Source: Dactylosporangium siamense (GTDB taxonomy: Bacteria; Actinomycetota; Actinomycetes; Mycobacteriales; Micromonosporaceae). Taken from it: DNA of 64,000 bases. A model generated the notes under the pieces. That model did not search any database and was not told the origin of the DNA. It saw only the letters and a program-made list of their open reading frames with translations. Location of the stretch: contig NZ_BONQ01000026.1 of NCBI RefSeq assembly GCF_016862795.1, forward strand, positions 79,737 through 143,736, written 5' to 3'. Positions 8,001 to 16,520 of the stretch are shown in pieces (the first letter of the stretch is position 1; every line of letters begins with the position of its first letter). The position numbers and the translations under genes were made by a program.

Positions 8001-8662
8001 CAGCCAGTTACGCAGCCCTGCGGGGAGACGGAGCTGGAGAACCGCCCGCCGATCGTGGCGTCGACGAGCGCGTCGTGGTCGTCGCCCGGGACCTCGGCGA
8101 CGTCCAGGAACCATTTCAGTGCCAACGTGCATACCGGATACCAGTGCTCGTCAGCGCCCGACCGCGCCGCCACCGTCGCGACCAGGGCGGCGGCGGTGGC
8201 CTCCCAGGCGGCGAAGGCCGCGTGGGGCTCGGTGGGCAGCGGCAGGTGCCGCGCGAACATCCCGACCAGGTCCTCGAGGAACGTCCGCCAGTCCAGCAGC
8301 GCCCCGGCGACCGCGTCGAGCGTCTCCTCGGGCGTCGTGATCGAGTCCTGGGCGCCGTTCCACCGGACGGTCAGCGCACCGTCGGCGGTGTGGCCGCCCA
8401 TCTGGGCGTTCCAGCCGCACGCCCAGGAGCCGTAGTGCTCGACGAGGGCCTGCTCCATCGCCCGCTGCCAGGCCCAGCGCGCGTCGGCCGCGACGCGATC
8501 GAAGCCACGGACCGGGTCGTACCGGTACGGCGCCGGCACCCCGCCCGCCGGGGCCAACGCCCGCACGACGTCGTGCACGGTGTCCGGGTCGAACGGATGC
8601 CGGACGGGGTCGACGTCAGCCCAGGTAAGGGATTCGATCACCGTCGCCGGCCATCGTGCCAC
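7862..8662 (-). CDS. Hypothetical protein with antisense-derived tail
   Basis: Unrecognised 266-aa protein, GTG start at 8662. Residues 1 to about 215 look like a real soluble protein (ESLTWADVDPVRHPFDPDTV, then many Trp and acidic residues). The final 50 or so residues are read antisense to the Nudix gene and are rich in Ser, Cys and Arg, which is unlike the rest. The original stop was probably lost near 8000, and the functional protein may end earlier. It is followed upstream by the P-loop gene at 8742-9260 on the same strand. Confidence 0.55.
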   Translation of the reverse strand: MARWPATVIESLTWADVDPVRHPFDPDTVHDVVRALAPAGGVPAPYRYDPVRGFDRVAADARWAWQRAMEQALVEHYGSWACGWNAQMGGHTADGALTVRWNGAQDSITTPEETLDAVAGALLDWRTFLEDLVGMFARHLPLPTEPHAAFAAWEATAAALVATVAARSGADEHWYPVCTLALKWFLDVAEVPGDDHDALVDATIGGRFSSSVSPQGCVTGCQPRCGVSRPSARCCNRSRAVWCMGRSSVSVMGTHRSSVDSSEISS

Positions 8663-8741
8663 GGCACCCGCGACGGCGACGTCCCCTCAAGCATCTGCGG
8701 TGCCGATCGCCGCACGCCGTGGATCAGTGTTTGGGCGGCGG

Positions 8742-9260
8742 TCAGGTCCTGACGGCCGCTGCGATCTGCAGTGCGGCCTCGGCGGGCGTGAGGTGGGTGG
8801 TGTCGACGACCTCTGCCTCGGCGTGGAGCCAGGTGCGGGCCGCCTCGGCGTAGGGCTCCAGGTACTTGAGGCGGAACGGGGACGGGACGACGTGTTCCCG
8901 CTCGATGCGTCCGCGGAGGGTGCCCTGGTCGGCGTGCAGGACGAAGTGTCTGACCGGGATCGCGTGCTGGTCGAGGCCCGCGCTGATCTCGCGCCAGTAC
9001 TGCTCGACCAGGACGGTCATGGGGATCACCAGGGTGCCGCCGGTGTACTCGAGCACCCGGCGGGCGGTTTCGACGACAAGCGGTCGCCACGGTGGCCAGT
9101 GCTGGAAGTTGTCCGTCTCGGGCAACCCCGGCGTGATGCTCATGAGTGTCCCGCCCACCGTCTCGGCGTCGAACACCCGGGAATCCGGGATCAATGGCTG
9201 CACGAGTGCGCTGGTCGTGGTCTTGCCCGCGCCGTGGGTGCCGTTGATCCATACGATCAC
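8742..9260 (-). CDS. TmrB-like P-loop ATP-binding protein
   Basis: Protein of 172 aa. The N-terminal Walker A motif is NGTHGAGKTTTSALV (residues 6-20), followed by FDAETVGGTLM and a mid-region FQHWPPWRPLVVETARRVL. This is the layout of the TmrB/AAA P-loop kinase-like group, named for a tunicamycin-resistance protein of Bacillus. Whether this copy confers resistance is unknown. GTG start at 9260. It could be cotranscribed with the hypothetical gene downstream (80-bp gap). Confidence 0.75.
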   Translation of the reverse strand: MIVWINGTHGAGKTTTSALVQPLIPDSRVFDAETVGGTLMSITPGLPETDNFQHWPPWRPLVVETARRVLEYTGGTLVIPMTVLVEQYWREISAGLDQHAIPVRHFVLHADQGTLRGRIEREHVVPSPFRLKYLEPYAEAARTWLHAEAEVVDTTHLTPAEAALQIAAAVRT

Positions 9261-9379
9261 GGGATCCGATGGTAGTGGGCGCGGGATTTGCGGTTCCGGG
9301 CCAGGAACCGTTCAGGTGCAGCGCGGTTGCGCCGATGGTCTCAGCGTCACACGGACGCGACGGACCACAGGGGGCACGG

Positions 9380-9883
9380 ATGAACCGCACCACGATCACG
9401 AAGACGCTCGCACTCGCCGGGTTCGCCGCCGCCGCTGGAGTCAGCAGCCTGATCGGCGCGACCGCCGCGCACGCGGCCCACGCCGGCACCGACGTCTACG
9501 CCCGCGCCGGCGTCATCTACTCCAGCACCGCCGGTCGCGAGACCCGCCTCACCGAGGACGAGGTCAACGCGGAGCCGGCGCTGTCCCCCGACGGCAAGCG
9601 CATCACCTACGTGCACAACAACACCGTCTGGGTCATGCGCGCCAACGGCGCCGGCAAGCACCAGGTCAGCGACCGCACCGCGACCGCACCCGTTTGGGCA
9701 CCGGACAGCACCCACATCACGTACACCGCGACGTCCTGCACCGGTGCCCCCGGCACGTTCCGCGTCGGCCTCGCCGGCGGCACCGCCTCCGAGGCGGTCC
9801 TGCCCGCCGCGTGCCGCGACCAGGAAGCTCCCCAGGTCGGCTACATCACCGACCAGCCCGGCGACCAGCCCGCCGCGAACTGA
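9380..9883 (+). CDS. Secreted TolB/PD40 beta-propeller protein
   Basis: Secreted protein of 167 aa. The N terminus MNRTTITKTLALAGFAAAAG continues to ATAAHAAHA, a classic Sec signal peptide with AxA cleavage. At least two PD40-type blades follow (EPALSPDGKRITYVHNNTVW and APVWAPDSTHITYTA). At this length it cannot form a full propeller and may be a short paralogue or need partners. Start chosen at the ATG before the signal peptide. Function unknown. Confidence 0.75.
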   Translation: MNRTTITKTLALAGFAAAAGVSSLIGATAAHAAHAGTDVYARAGVIYSSTAGRETRLTEDEVNAEPALSPDGKRITYVHNNTVWVMRANGAGKHQVSDRTATAPVWAPDSTHITYTATSCTGAPGTFRVGLAGGTASEAVLPAACRDQEAPQVGYITDQPGDQPAAN

Positions 9884-9950
9884 CCCTCACCACCTGACAG
9901 CTGCGCCGTGGACAACCGTTCCGCACCGAACGGCCGACAGACTTCTCAGC

Positions 9951-10076
9951 ATGGTGGTGATCAGCAGCTGGCGCCCGGAAGACCGGCCGCAGGGAACGCT
10001 CGACGTGGCCCGCGAGTTGGTCACCGTGTGGATCGTGCATCTGCAGCGGTCCTACCGGATGATCCGCAACGCCTGA
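9951..10076 (+). CDS. Possible small protein (41 aa)
   Basis: ATG-initiated 41-residue frame, MVVISSWRPEDRPQGTLDVA then REL and a short amphipathic helix ending RMIRNA. Composition is protein-like, but I recognise no family and see no strong ribosome binding site. It sits alone between the PD40 gene and a convergent small membrane protein. It could be spurious. Confidence 0.3.
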   Translation: MVVISSWRPEDRPQGTLDVARELVTVWIVHLQRSYRMIRNA

Positions 10077-10083
10077 CCGGCAC

Positions 10084-10296
10084 TCAAGCCGCACGACGAC
10101 CATCGGCGCTCGGCGCACCGCCCCCTCCGGGCAACGGCAGCACGTGCGCGATCGTCAGCCGCCTGGTCTCCTCCTCCTGGCGGATCTTCTCGCGCTTGGT
10201 CTCACCCACCTGCTTCGCGATTTCACGCACTGCCAGCCACAGGCCACCGCCCCCGAACAGGGCGATGACCAAGGGCGTCAGGTCCGCGGCCGTCAT
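10084..10296 (-). CDS. Small single-pass membrane protein
   Basis: Protein of 70 aa. A hydrophobic segment near residues 7-25 (PLVIALFGGGGLWLAVREIA) is followed by a charged coiled-coil-like stretch (KQVGETKREKIRQEEETRRL). This layout is common in short phage-holin-like or accessory membrane proteins. ATG at 10296. No phage genes lie nearby, so a role cannot be assigned. Confidence 0.5.
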   Translation of the reverse strand: MTAADLTPLVIALFGGGGLWLAVREIAKQVGETKREKIRQEEETRRLTIAHVLPLPGGGGAPSADGRRAA

Positions 10297-10439
10297 GTCT
10301 GGGATGGTCCCACGCCGCTCCGACACCACCGCACCGTCACCACAGGGCTCCGGTGCCCCGAAACCCCCTCTTTTCGGTCATTCACGAGCACTGTTGAGTG
10401 GACAGGTACCGCAGCAGGCCAGGACCGCTTCCGCCGGCG

Positions 10440-10665
10440 ACGCCTGAAGGTCCTTGTGCGCCACACCCTTGAACATGGTTGTCGGGAAGTTCATCGCCTT
10501 GCAGATCAGGCCGGTGTAGAAGTCGACGTTCAGCTGACCTTGCTGGCCGGCGCCGCCCGGGGTCGTAGTTCTTGTACACCCGGTAGCCGAAGTCCTCGAG
10601 ACGGACACCTTCCGGCGAGCGGCGGTGCAGCGCGTCGACCGCCCACACCCGCACGTACGGATGGG
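10440..10665 (-). pseudogene. Citrate synthase remnant
   Basis: Two fragments in different frames match type II citrate synthase. The first contains GVRLEDFGYRVYKNYDPG, the substrate-binding loop with the conserved HRVYKNYDPR signature (His replaced by Tyr). The second contains LNVDFYTGLICKAMNFPTTM, the downstream NVDFYxGxIYKAxGFPTxMF block. In intact enzymes roughly 60 residues separate these blocks; here they are about 8 residues apart and out of frame. It is therefore a deleted, frameshifted fossil. No other part of the gene is visible. Confidence 0.7.
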
Positions 10666-10758
10666 CGAGCGTCGACGATGCCGGCCCGGGGGAGGTGAGG
10701 ACGTCCCAGCCCAGCAGCGATCGCGGAAGAACCGGCGCTGTGCCCCGCGGCACCGGAG

Positions 10759-11238
10759 CTATGCCGGGCGGTTGTCGCGCAAGAGCTGCTCGGTCGAGGC
10801 GGCGGCCTGCACCTCCCCGTCCAGGAGGTCTCCGGTGGGCGCGAATCCGAGGCGCTGGTAGAAGCCCGCCGGGCCGTCCTCGCCGGGGACGTAGTAGGTC
10901 ATGAGCACGTCGTGCCCGCGCCGTCTCGCCTCTTGCGCGACCCCGAGGACGGCGAACGCACCGTAGCCCCGCCCCTGGTGCCCGGCCGCGATGGCGAGCC
11001 GCCACAGCGTCGACCTGAAGTGCGGCACCTCGGGGTCGAAGCCGCCCATGACAAAGCCCACGAGCGCATCGCGGTCATAGATCAGCCGCGGCCAGGCGAG
11101 GTCGGGTTGGGCGTAGGCCTCGGCCAGCGACTGCGCGACCGACTCGACGAAGCGCTCCTGCCCGGGCTTCAGGTCGATCGCACACGCGTCGCGGACGTTG
11201 TCGGGGGTCACCAGCTCCAGGCGCAGATCGGCACGCAT
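10759..11238 (-). CDS. GNAT-family N-acetyltransferase
   Basis: Protein of 159 aa starting MRADLRLELVTPDNVRDACA. It has the GNAT fold: an acetyl-CoA pyrophosphate loop GHQGRGYGAFAVLGVAQ (Q/RxxGxG/A type), a beta-4 strand before it (WRLAIAAGHQ) and GPAGFYQRLGF near the C terminus. The N terminus resembles the BltD/PaiA spermine-spermidine acetyltransferase group, so a polyamine or similar amine is a possible substrate. The ATG at 11238 is preferred over upstream codons. Confidence 0.8.
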   Translation of the reverse strand: MRADLRLELVTPDNVRDACAIDLKPGQERFVESVAQSLAEAYAQPDLAWPRLIYDRDALVGFVMGGFDPEVPHFRSTLWRLAIAAGHQGRGYGAFAVLGVAQEARRRGHDVLMTYYVPGEDGPAGFYQRLGFAPTGDLLDGEVQAAASTEQLLRDNRPA

Positions 11239-11370
11239 CACCCCAGTATGCCGTGGCGACCTGCGGCGAACGGGGCAGCGCTTTTGGTCGGGGTGGCGGA
11301 AGTTCAGGACATCTGATCGAAACATCTAGACACGTGGATCTAACTTCCATAGTGTTGGCGTTACGACCCT

Positions 11371-11382
11371 GAGAGCGCTCTC
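11371..11382. promoter_or_regulatory. LacI-type palindrome GAGAGCGCTCTC
   Basis: A perfect 12-bp palindrome lies 126 bp upstream of the sugar dehydrogenase start. The central AGCGCT with flanking GAG/CTC resembles LacI/CebR-family operators in actinomycetes. No LacI gene is in the window. Confidence 0.45.
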
Positions 11383-11507
11383 TCGAAGATCCGTCGGCGC
11401 GGATGCCCGGAGGTGCGTTCCGCCCCCAGGGCCGACAACACGGCAGCTTCGGCTGCGGCGCGGCGGCGCGCGCCCTGCCTGGCGAGCCGGTCAGGAAAGG
11501 GAAAAAC

Positions 11508-14357
11508 GTGAAGCGACATCGGTCAGTGCGACGATGGCGGCCAATGGCGGCTGCCCTGCTCCTGGTCACCCCGGCGGTCAGCGTGCTCACCGCGGCGGCC
11601 ACCCCGGCCGCGGCGGCGATCAACCCCGCGGACTTCCAACAGGTCACGCTCGCCAAGGGTGTGGCGGAGACCGGTGAACCCATGGCCATCACCGTGCTGC
11701 CGGACCGTTCGGTCCTGCACACGGCACGCAACGGCACGCTGCGGCGCACCGACGTGGCCGGCAACACCACAGTCATCGCCAACATCCCCGTCTACAGCCA
11801 TGACGAGGAAGGGCTGCAGGGCGTTGCCGCGGACCCGAACTTCGCCAGCAACCGCTACATCTACCTGTACTACGCTCCCCCGCTGAACACCCCGGCCGGT
11901 GACGCGCCCGCCAGCGGCACCGCCGCCGACTGGACCACGTGGACCGGCGTCAACCGCCTGGCCCGGTTCACCCTCAACGCCGACAACACGGTCAACCTGG
12001 CCAGCCAGGTCACCGTCCTGGACGTGCCGACGAACCGGGGCATGTGCTGCCACGTCGGCGGCGACATCGACTTCGACGCGGCCGGCAACCTGTACCTATC
12101 CACCGGCGACGACTCCAACCCGTTCGAGTCCAGCGGATACTCGCCCCTGGACGAGCGCACCAACCGCAACCCCGTCTACGACGCGCAGCGCTCCGCCGGC
12201 AACACCAACGACCTGCGCGGCAAGGTCCTGCGGATCAAGGTGAACGCCAACGGGTCGTACAGCGTCCCCAGCGGCAACCTGTTCGCGCCGGGCACCGCCA
12301 ACACCCGGCCCGAGATCTACGCGATGGGCTTCCGTAACCCGTTCCGGCTGAGCGTCGACAAGGCGACCGGCGTCGTCTACGTCGGTGACTACGGCCCGGA
12401 CGCGGGCACCACCGACGCCAACCGGGGTCCGTCCGGGCAGGTCGAGTTCAACCGGATCACCTCCCCCGGCAACTACGGGTGGCCGTACTGCACCGGCACC
12501 AACACCACGGCCGAGACGTACAACGAGTGGAACTTCGCGACCAACGCGACCGGTCCGAAGTACAACTGCGGCGGAGGTGCCACGAACAACTCCTTCCGCA
12601 ACACCGGTCAGAGCACCCTGCCCCCGGCCAGGGCCGCCTGGATCCGCTATGCCGGCGACGCCGGATCACCGCCCGCGTTCGGCGGCGGGTCCGAGTCGCC
12701 GATGGCCGGTCCGGTGTACCGCTACAACGCCGCCAACCCGTTGACCACGAAGTTCCCCGCCAGCCTGGACGGGCAGTTCTTCGCCGGCGAGTTCGGGCGC
12801 GGCTGGATCAAGCCGATCGTCGTCAACGGCGACGGGTCGCCCGGCGCGATCGACAATTTCCCGTGGAACGGCAAGCAGGTCATGGACATGCAGTTCGGTC
12901 CCGACGGGTCGCTGTACGTCCTGGACTACGGCACCGGCTACTTCAACGGCGACGCGAACTCGGCGCTGTACCGCTACGACTACGTCGGCACCGGCGGCAA
13001 CCGGGCACCGACCGCCGTCGCGAGCGCCAACCGGACCTCGGGCGCGGCGCCCCTCGCGGTGACGTTCTCCTCGTCCGGATCCAGCGACCCGGACGGCGGC
13101 GCGTTGACGTACTCGTGGGCGTTCGGCGACGGCGGCACGTCCACCGCGGCCAACCCGTCGCACACGTACACGACCAACGGCAGCTTTGTCGCGACCCTCA
13201 CGGTGCGCGACCCGCAGGGTGCCACCGGCACGGCCAGCGTGCCGATCAGCGTCGGCAACACCGCCCCGGTCGTCACCGTCAACAGTCCGGCATCCGGGCA
13301 GCTGGCGGCGTTCGGCGACAGCGTGCCGTGGAGCGTCACGGTCACCGACCCCGAGGACGGCACCATCGACTGCACCAAGGTGACGATGGCCTACGTGCTC
13401 GGCCACGACCAGCACGCCCACCAGATCACCTCGCAGACCGGCTGCTCGGGCACCATCACGATCCCGGTCGACGGTGAGCACGACGACGCCTCGAACATCT
13501 TCCCGATCTTCGACGCGTCGTACACCGACAAGGGCGGCCTGACCACACACGCGCAGAACATCCTGGCGCCCAAGCACCGGCAGGCCGAGCACTACAAGAC
13601 GGCGTCGGGCGTCAACAAGTTCGCCAAGACGGCGGCCGAGGGTGGCATGACCGTCGGCGACATCAACAACGGCGACTGGATCGAGTTCGACCCGTACAAG
13701 CTCAACAACGCCACCTCGTTCACCGCCCGCGTCGCGTCCGGCGGCACCGGCGGGACGCTACAGCTGCGCACCGGTTCGGCGACCGGCACGATCATCGGCT
13801 CGGCCGCCGTGACGCCGACCGGGTCGTGGGAGACGTTCGCCACCGTGACCGGCACCGTCAGCGGCGCACCGGCGGGCACCACGTCGCTGTACCTCACGTT
13901 CGCCGGCACCGGCACCGCCGCACTGTTCGACCTGGACAGCTTCACGTTCGCCACCGGCACCACACCGCCGGCGACGAACCTGGCGCTGAACAAACCGGCG
14001 ACCGCGTCCAGCGTGGAGAACGCCGGCACGCCCGCCTCGAACGCGGTGGACGCGTCGGCGACGACCCGGTGGTCCAGCGCCTTCTCGGATCCACAGTGGA
14101 TCCAGGTCGACCTGGGCGCCACGTACCCCGTCAACCGCGTCCGCCTGCAGTGGGAGGCCGCGTACGGCTCGGCGTACCAGATCCAGACGTCGACCAACGG
14201 CACGACCTGGACGACCGTGCGCTCCGTGACCGGCGGCAACGGCGCCGAGGACAACAACACCGCGCTCAACGCCTCCGGCCGCTACGTGCGCGTCTACGGC
14301 ACCGCCCGTGGCACCGCGTACGGCTACTCACTGTTCAGCTTCGAGGTCTACAGCTAG
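11508..14357 (+). CDS. Secreted PQQ-type sugar dehydrogenase with PKD, CBM6 and F5/8C domains
   Basis: Secreted protein of 949 aa, GTG start after an AGGAAAGG-like site. Order: Sec signal peptide (VKRHRSVRRW to TPAAAAI), glucose/sorbosone dehydrogenase beta-propeller (about 45-500; DEEGLQGVAADPNF, FRNPFRLSVDKATG), PKD domain (about 510-590; SGSSDPDGGALTYSWAFGDG), an Ig-like segment, CBM6 (about 690-820) and a C-terminal F5/8-type C carbohydrate-binding domain. It probably oxidises sugars of polymeric material outside the cell using PQQ. It is followed 13 bp later by a ThuA gene with a near-identical C-terminal domain. A LacI-type site lies upstream. Confidence 0.9.
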   Translation: MKRHRSVRRWRPMAAALLLVTPAVSVLTAAATPAAAAINPADFQQVTLAKGVAETGEPMAITVLPDRSVLHTARNGTLRRTDVAGNTTVIANIPVYSHDEEGLQGVAADPNFASNRYIYLYYAPPLNTPAGDAPASGTAADWTTWTGVNRLARFTLNADNTVNLASQVTVLDVPTNRGMCCHVGGDIDFDAAGNLYLSTGDDSNPFESSGYSPLDERTNRNPVYDAQRSAGNTNDLRGKVLRIKVNANGSYSVPSGNLFAPGTANTRPEIYAMGFRNPFRLSVDKATGVVYVGDYGPDAGTTDANRGPSGQVEFNRITSPGNYGWPYCTGTNTTAETYNEWNFATNATGPKYNCGGGATNNSFRNTGQSTLPPARAAWIRYAGDAGSPPAFGGGSESPMAGPVYRYNAANPLTTKFPASLDGQFFAGEFGRGWIKPIVVNGDGSPGAIDNFPWNGKQVMDMQFGPDGSLYVLDYGTGYFNGDANSALYRYDYVGTGGNRAPTAVASANRTSGAAPLAVTFSSSGSSDPDGGALTYSWAFGDGGTSTAANPSHTYTTNGSFVATLTVRDPQGATGTASVPISVGNTAPVVTVNSPASGQLAAFGDSVPWSVTVTDPEDGTIDCTKVTMAYVLGHDQHAHQITSQTGCSGTITIPVDGEHDDASNIFPIFDASYTDKGGLTTHAQNILAPKHRQAEHYKTASGVNKFAKTAAEGGMTVGDINNGDWIEFDPYKLNNATSFTARVASGGTGGTLQLRTGSATGTIIGSAAVTPTGSWETFATVTGTVSGAPAGTTSLYLTFAGTGTAALFDLDSFTFATGTTPPATNLALNKPATASSVENAGTPASNAVDASATTRWSSAFSDPQWIQVDLGATYPVNRVRLQWEAAYGSAYQIQTSTNGTTWTTVRSVTGGNGAEDNNTALNASGRYVRVYGTARGTAYGYSLFSFEVYS

Positions 14358-14370
14358 GAAGGAGCAAGCC

Positions 14371-15525
14371 ATGATCCGCAGACTCGCTTTCTGCACCGCC
14401 CTCGTCGTCGCCGCGCTCGGCCTCACCGCCGCGCCGGCCCAGGCGGCGCCGGACTTCACCGTGCTCGTGTTCAGCAAGACCGCCGGGTTCCGGCACGACT
14501 CGATCGCCGTCGGCACCCAGGCGATCCGCGACCTCGGCACCGCGAACAACTTCGCCGTCGAGGCCACCGAGGACGCCAATCAGTTCACCGCCGCCAACCT
14601 CGCCCGGTTCAAGGCGGTCATCTGGCTGTCCACCACCGGCGACGTGCTCAATGCGACGCAGCAGACCGCGTTCGAGAACTACGTCCGCGCCGGCGGCGGC
14701 TACCTCGGCGTGCACGCGGCGGCCGACACCGAGTACGACTGGGCCTGGTACGGCGGCCTCGTCGGCGCGTACTTCGCCAGCCACCCGGCGATCCAGACCG
14801 CGACGGTCCGCGTCGCCGACGCCACCCACCCGGCCACCGCCGGCCTGCCGGCCGCCTGGTCCCGCAGCGACGAGTGGTACAACTACCGCACCAACCCCCG
14901 CGCCCAGGTGCACGTGCTGACCACCCTCGACGAGTCCACGTACAGCGGCGGCACGATGGGCGCCGATCACCCCAACACCTGGTGCCGGGCCTACGACGGC
15001 GGCCGGTCCTTCTACACCGGGATGGGCCACACCCAGGCCAGCTACGCCGAGGCGGGCTTCCGCTCGCTGCTGCTCGGCGGCATCCGCTACGCCGCGCAGG
15101 GCACCGGCAACTGCTCCGTCACCACCCAGCCGCCGTCGACCGACCTGGCCCTGAACCACCCCGTGACGGCGTCCAGCGTCGAGAACGCCGGCACGCCCGC
15201 CGCGAACGCGGTCGACGCCTCCACCACCACCCGCTGGTCCAGCGCCTTCTCCGACCCGCAGTGGATCCGCGTCGACCTCGGCGCCACGCACACCGTCAAC
15301 CGGGTCCGGCTCGTGTGGGAGACGGCGTACGGATCGGCGTATCAGATCCAGACGTCGCCGGACGGCAACACCTGGACGACGGTGCGCTCGGTCACCGGCG
15401 GCAACGGCGGCGAGGACGACAACACCGGCATCACCGGCTCCGGCCGCTACGTGCGCATCTACGGTACGACCCGCGGGACCCAGTGGGGCTACTCGCTCTA
15501 CACGTTCCAGGTGTACGGCACGTGA
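14371..15525 (+). CDS. Secreted ThuA-domain protein with F5/8C domain
   Basis: Protein of 384 aa with a good AAGGAG site before the ATG. A signal peptide (MIRRLAFCTALVVAALGLTA, cut after AQAA) precedes a ThuA domain (about 28-250; VLVFSKTAGFRHDSI, GGYLGVHAAADTEYDW, SFYTGMGHTQASY), a class I glutamine-amidotransferase-like fold linked to disaccharide use. A C-terminal F5/8-type C domain follows (about 258-384), nearly identical to that of the upstream gene. The two genes form an operon likely acting on extracellular carbohydrate. Confidence 0.9.
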   Translation: MIRRLAFCTALVVAALGLTAAPAQAAPDFTVLVFSKTAGFRHDSIAVGTQAIRDLGTANNFAVEATEDANQFTAANLARFKAVIWLSTTGDVLNATQQTAFENYVRAGGGYLGVHAAADTEYDWAWYGGLVGAYFASHPAIQTATVRVADATHPATAGLPAAWSRSDEWYNYRTNPRAQVHVLTTLDESTYSGGTMGADHPNTWCRAYDGGRSFYTGMGHTQASYAEAGFRSLLLGGIRYAAQGTGNCSVTTQPPSTDLALNHPVTASSVENAGTPAANAVDASTTTRWSSAFSDPQWIRVDLGATHTVNRVRLVWETAYGSAYQIQTSPDGNTWTTVRSVTGGNGGEDDNTGITGSGRYVRIYGTTRGTQWGYSLYTFQVYGT

Positions 15526-15575
15526 TCACTGGCCGGCCCCGGGCGCTGCGTGCGAACGGGGCCGGCCACCCCGGA

Positions 15576-16520
15576 TCAGATGATCCGGCGCACCCGGCGG
15601 ATCGCGAGCCAGACCAGCAGCACGGCGAGGGCGGTGAAGATACCGGCCTCGATCCACTGGAACGTCCAGAACCGGTCCGCCGGCTGGAACACCTGACGGT
15701 TGCGCAGATCGGCGCTGAGCCCGCCGAGGCACTCGGTGGCGTCCGCGGGCGGGCAGACCATGGCACCGGAGGACACGAACGTGCCGTCCGGCCGGCGGAT
15801 GTCGGAGTTCAGCAGCCAGCTTCCGACCTGCATGCCGCCACCGCCGTCGGCATCGCCGGCGATGACCGGGAAGTCGTTGGTGACGGGCGTCGCGAACCGC
15901 GGCCGCGCATAGAGCGCCACGGCGATCCGGGCGGCGATGAACGCCGGCAGGACGATCGCCATCGCCGGCACGACCTTCGGCACCAGGGCGCCGGCCGCGA
16001 TGCCGACCGCGACCGCGAACAGGGTGTAGCCGACCGGGGCCACGCCCTGCACGTCGAAGAAGATCTCGTCGAAGCGGCTCTCGAGGTAGCCGAGCGGCTC
16101 GAACCACCAGGCGATGCCCAGGCCGTAGACGACCGCCAGGACGGTCACCGCGCCGCCGAGGAGGCCGACCTTGGTCAGGGCCCAGCGGCGGCGGCTGATG
16201 CCCTGGGTCCAGATCATGTGGTGGGTGCCCTGCTCGATCTCGCGGGCGATCAGGGGCGCACCCCAGAACAGGCCGAACAGCAGCGGCACGACCAGCAGCA
16301 GGACGCAGAAGTAGATGTACGACCCGTAGGTGGTCGAGAAGTCATGGAAGGTGTCGCACGGGTTGTCGGGGGTGCTGGTCGCGCACCCCTTGACCACGAG
16401 CCGGTCGAAGTCGCGGTGCATCGCCACGCCGGTCGGCACGATGAACGCCGCCAGGACCGCGAGGCCGATCACCGTATACAGGGCCTGCTTGCGGTGCTGC
16501 CGCCAGGTCAGCCAGATCAT
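15576..16520 (-). CDS. ABC transporter permease
   Basis: Protein of 314 aa. An N-terminal TM segment (about residues 12-37) follows MIWLTWRQHRKQ. A long extracytoplasmic loop with Cys residues (VKGCATSTPDNPCDTFHDF) precedes further helices. A cytoplasmic motif EIEQGTHHMIWTQGISRRRW is typical of ABC-2-like permeases controlled by YtrA-type operons. The ATG overlaps the ATPase stop as ATGA. It forms an exporter with the ATPase at 16517-17407; substrate unknown (often cell-wall stress or antimicrobial related). Confidence 0.88.
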   Translation of the reverse strand: MIWLTWRQHRKQALYTVIGLAVLAAFIVPTGVAMHRDFDRLVVKGCATSTPDNPCDTFHDFSTTYGSYIYFCVLLLVVPLLFGLFWGAPLIAREIEQGTHHMIWTQGISRRRWALTKVGLLGGAVTVLAVVYGLGIAWWFEPLGYLESRFDEIFFDVQGVAPVGYTLFAVAVGIAAGALVPKVVPAMAIVLPAFIAARIAVALYARPRFATPVTNDFPVIAGDADGGGGMQVGSWLLNSDIRRPDGTFVSSGAMVCPPADATECLGGLSADLRNRQVFQPADRFWTFQWIEAGIFTALAVLLVWLAIRRVRRII

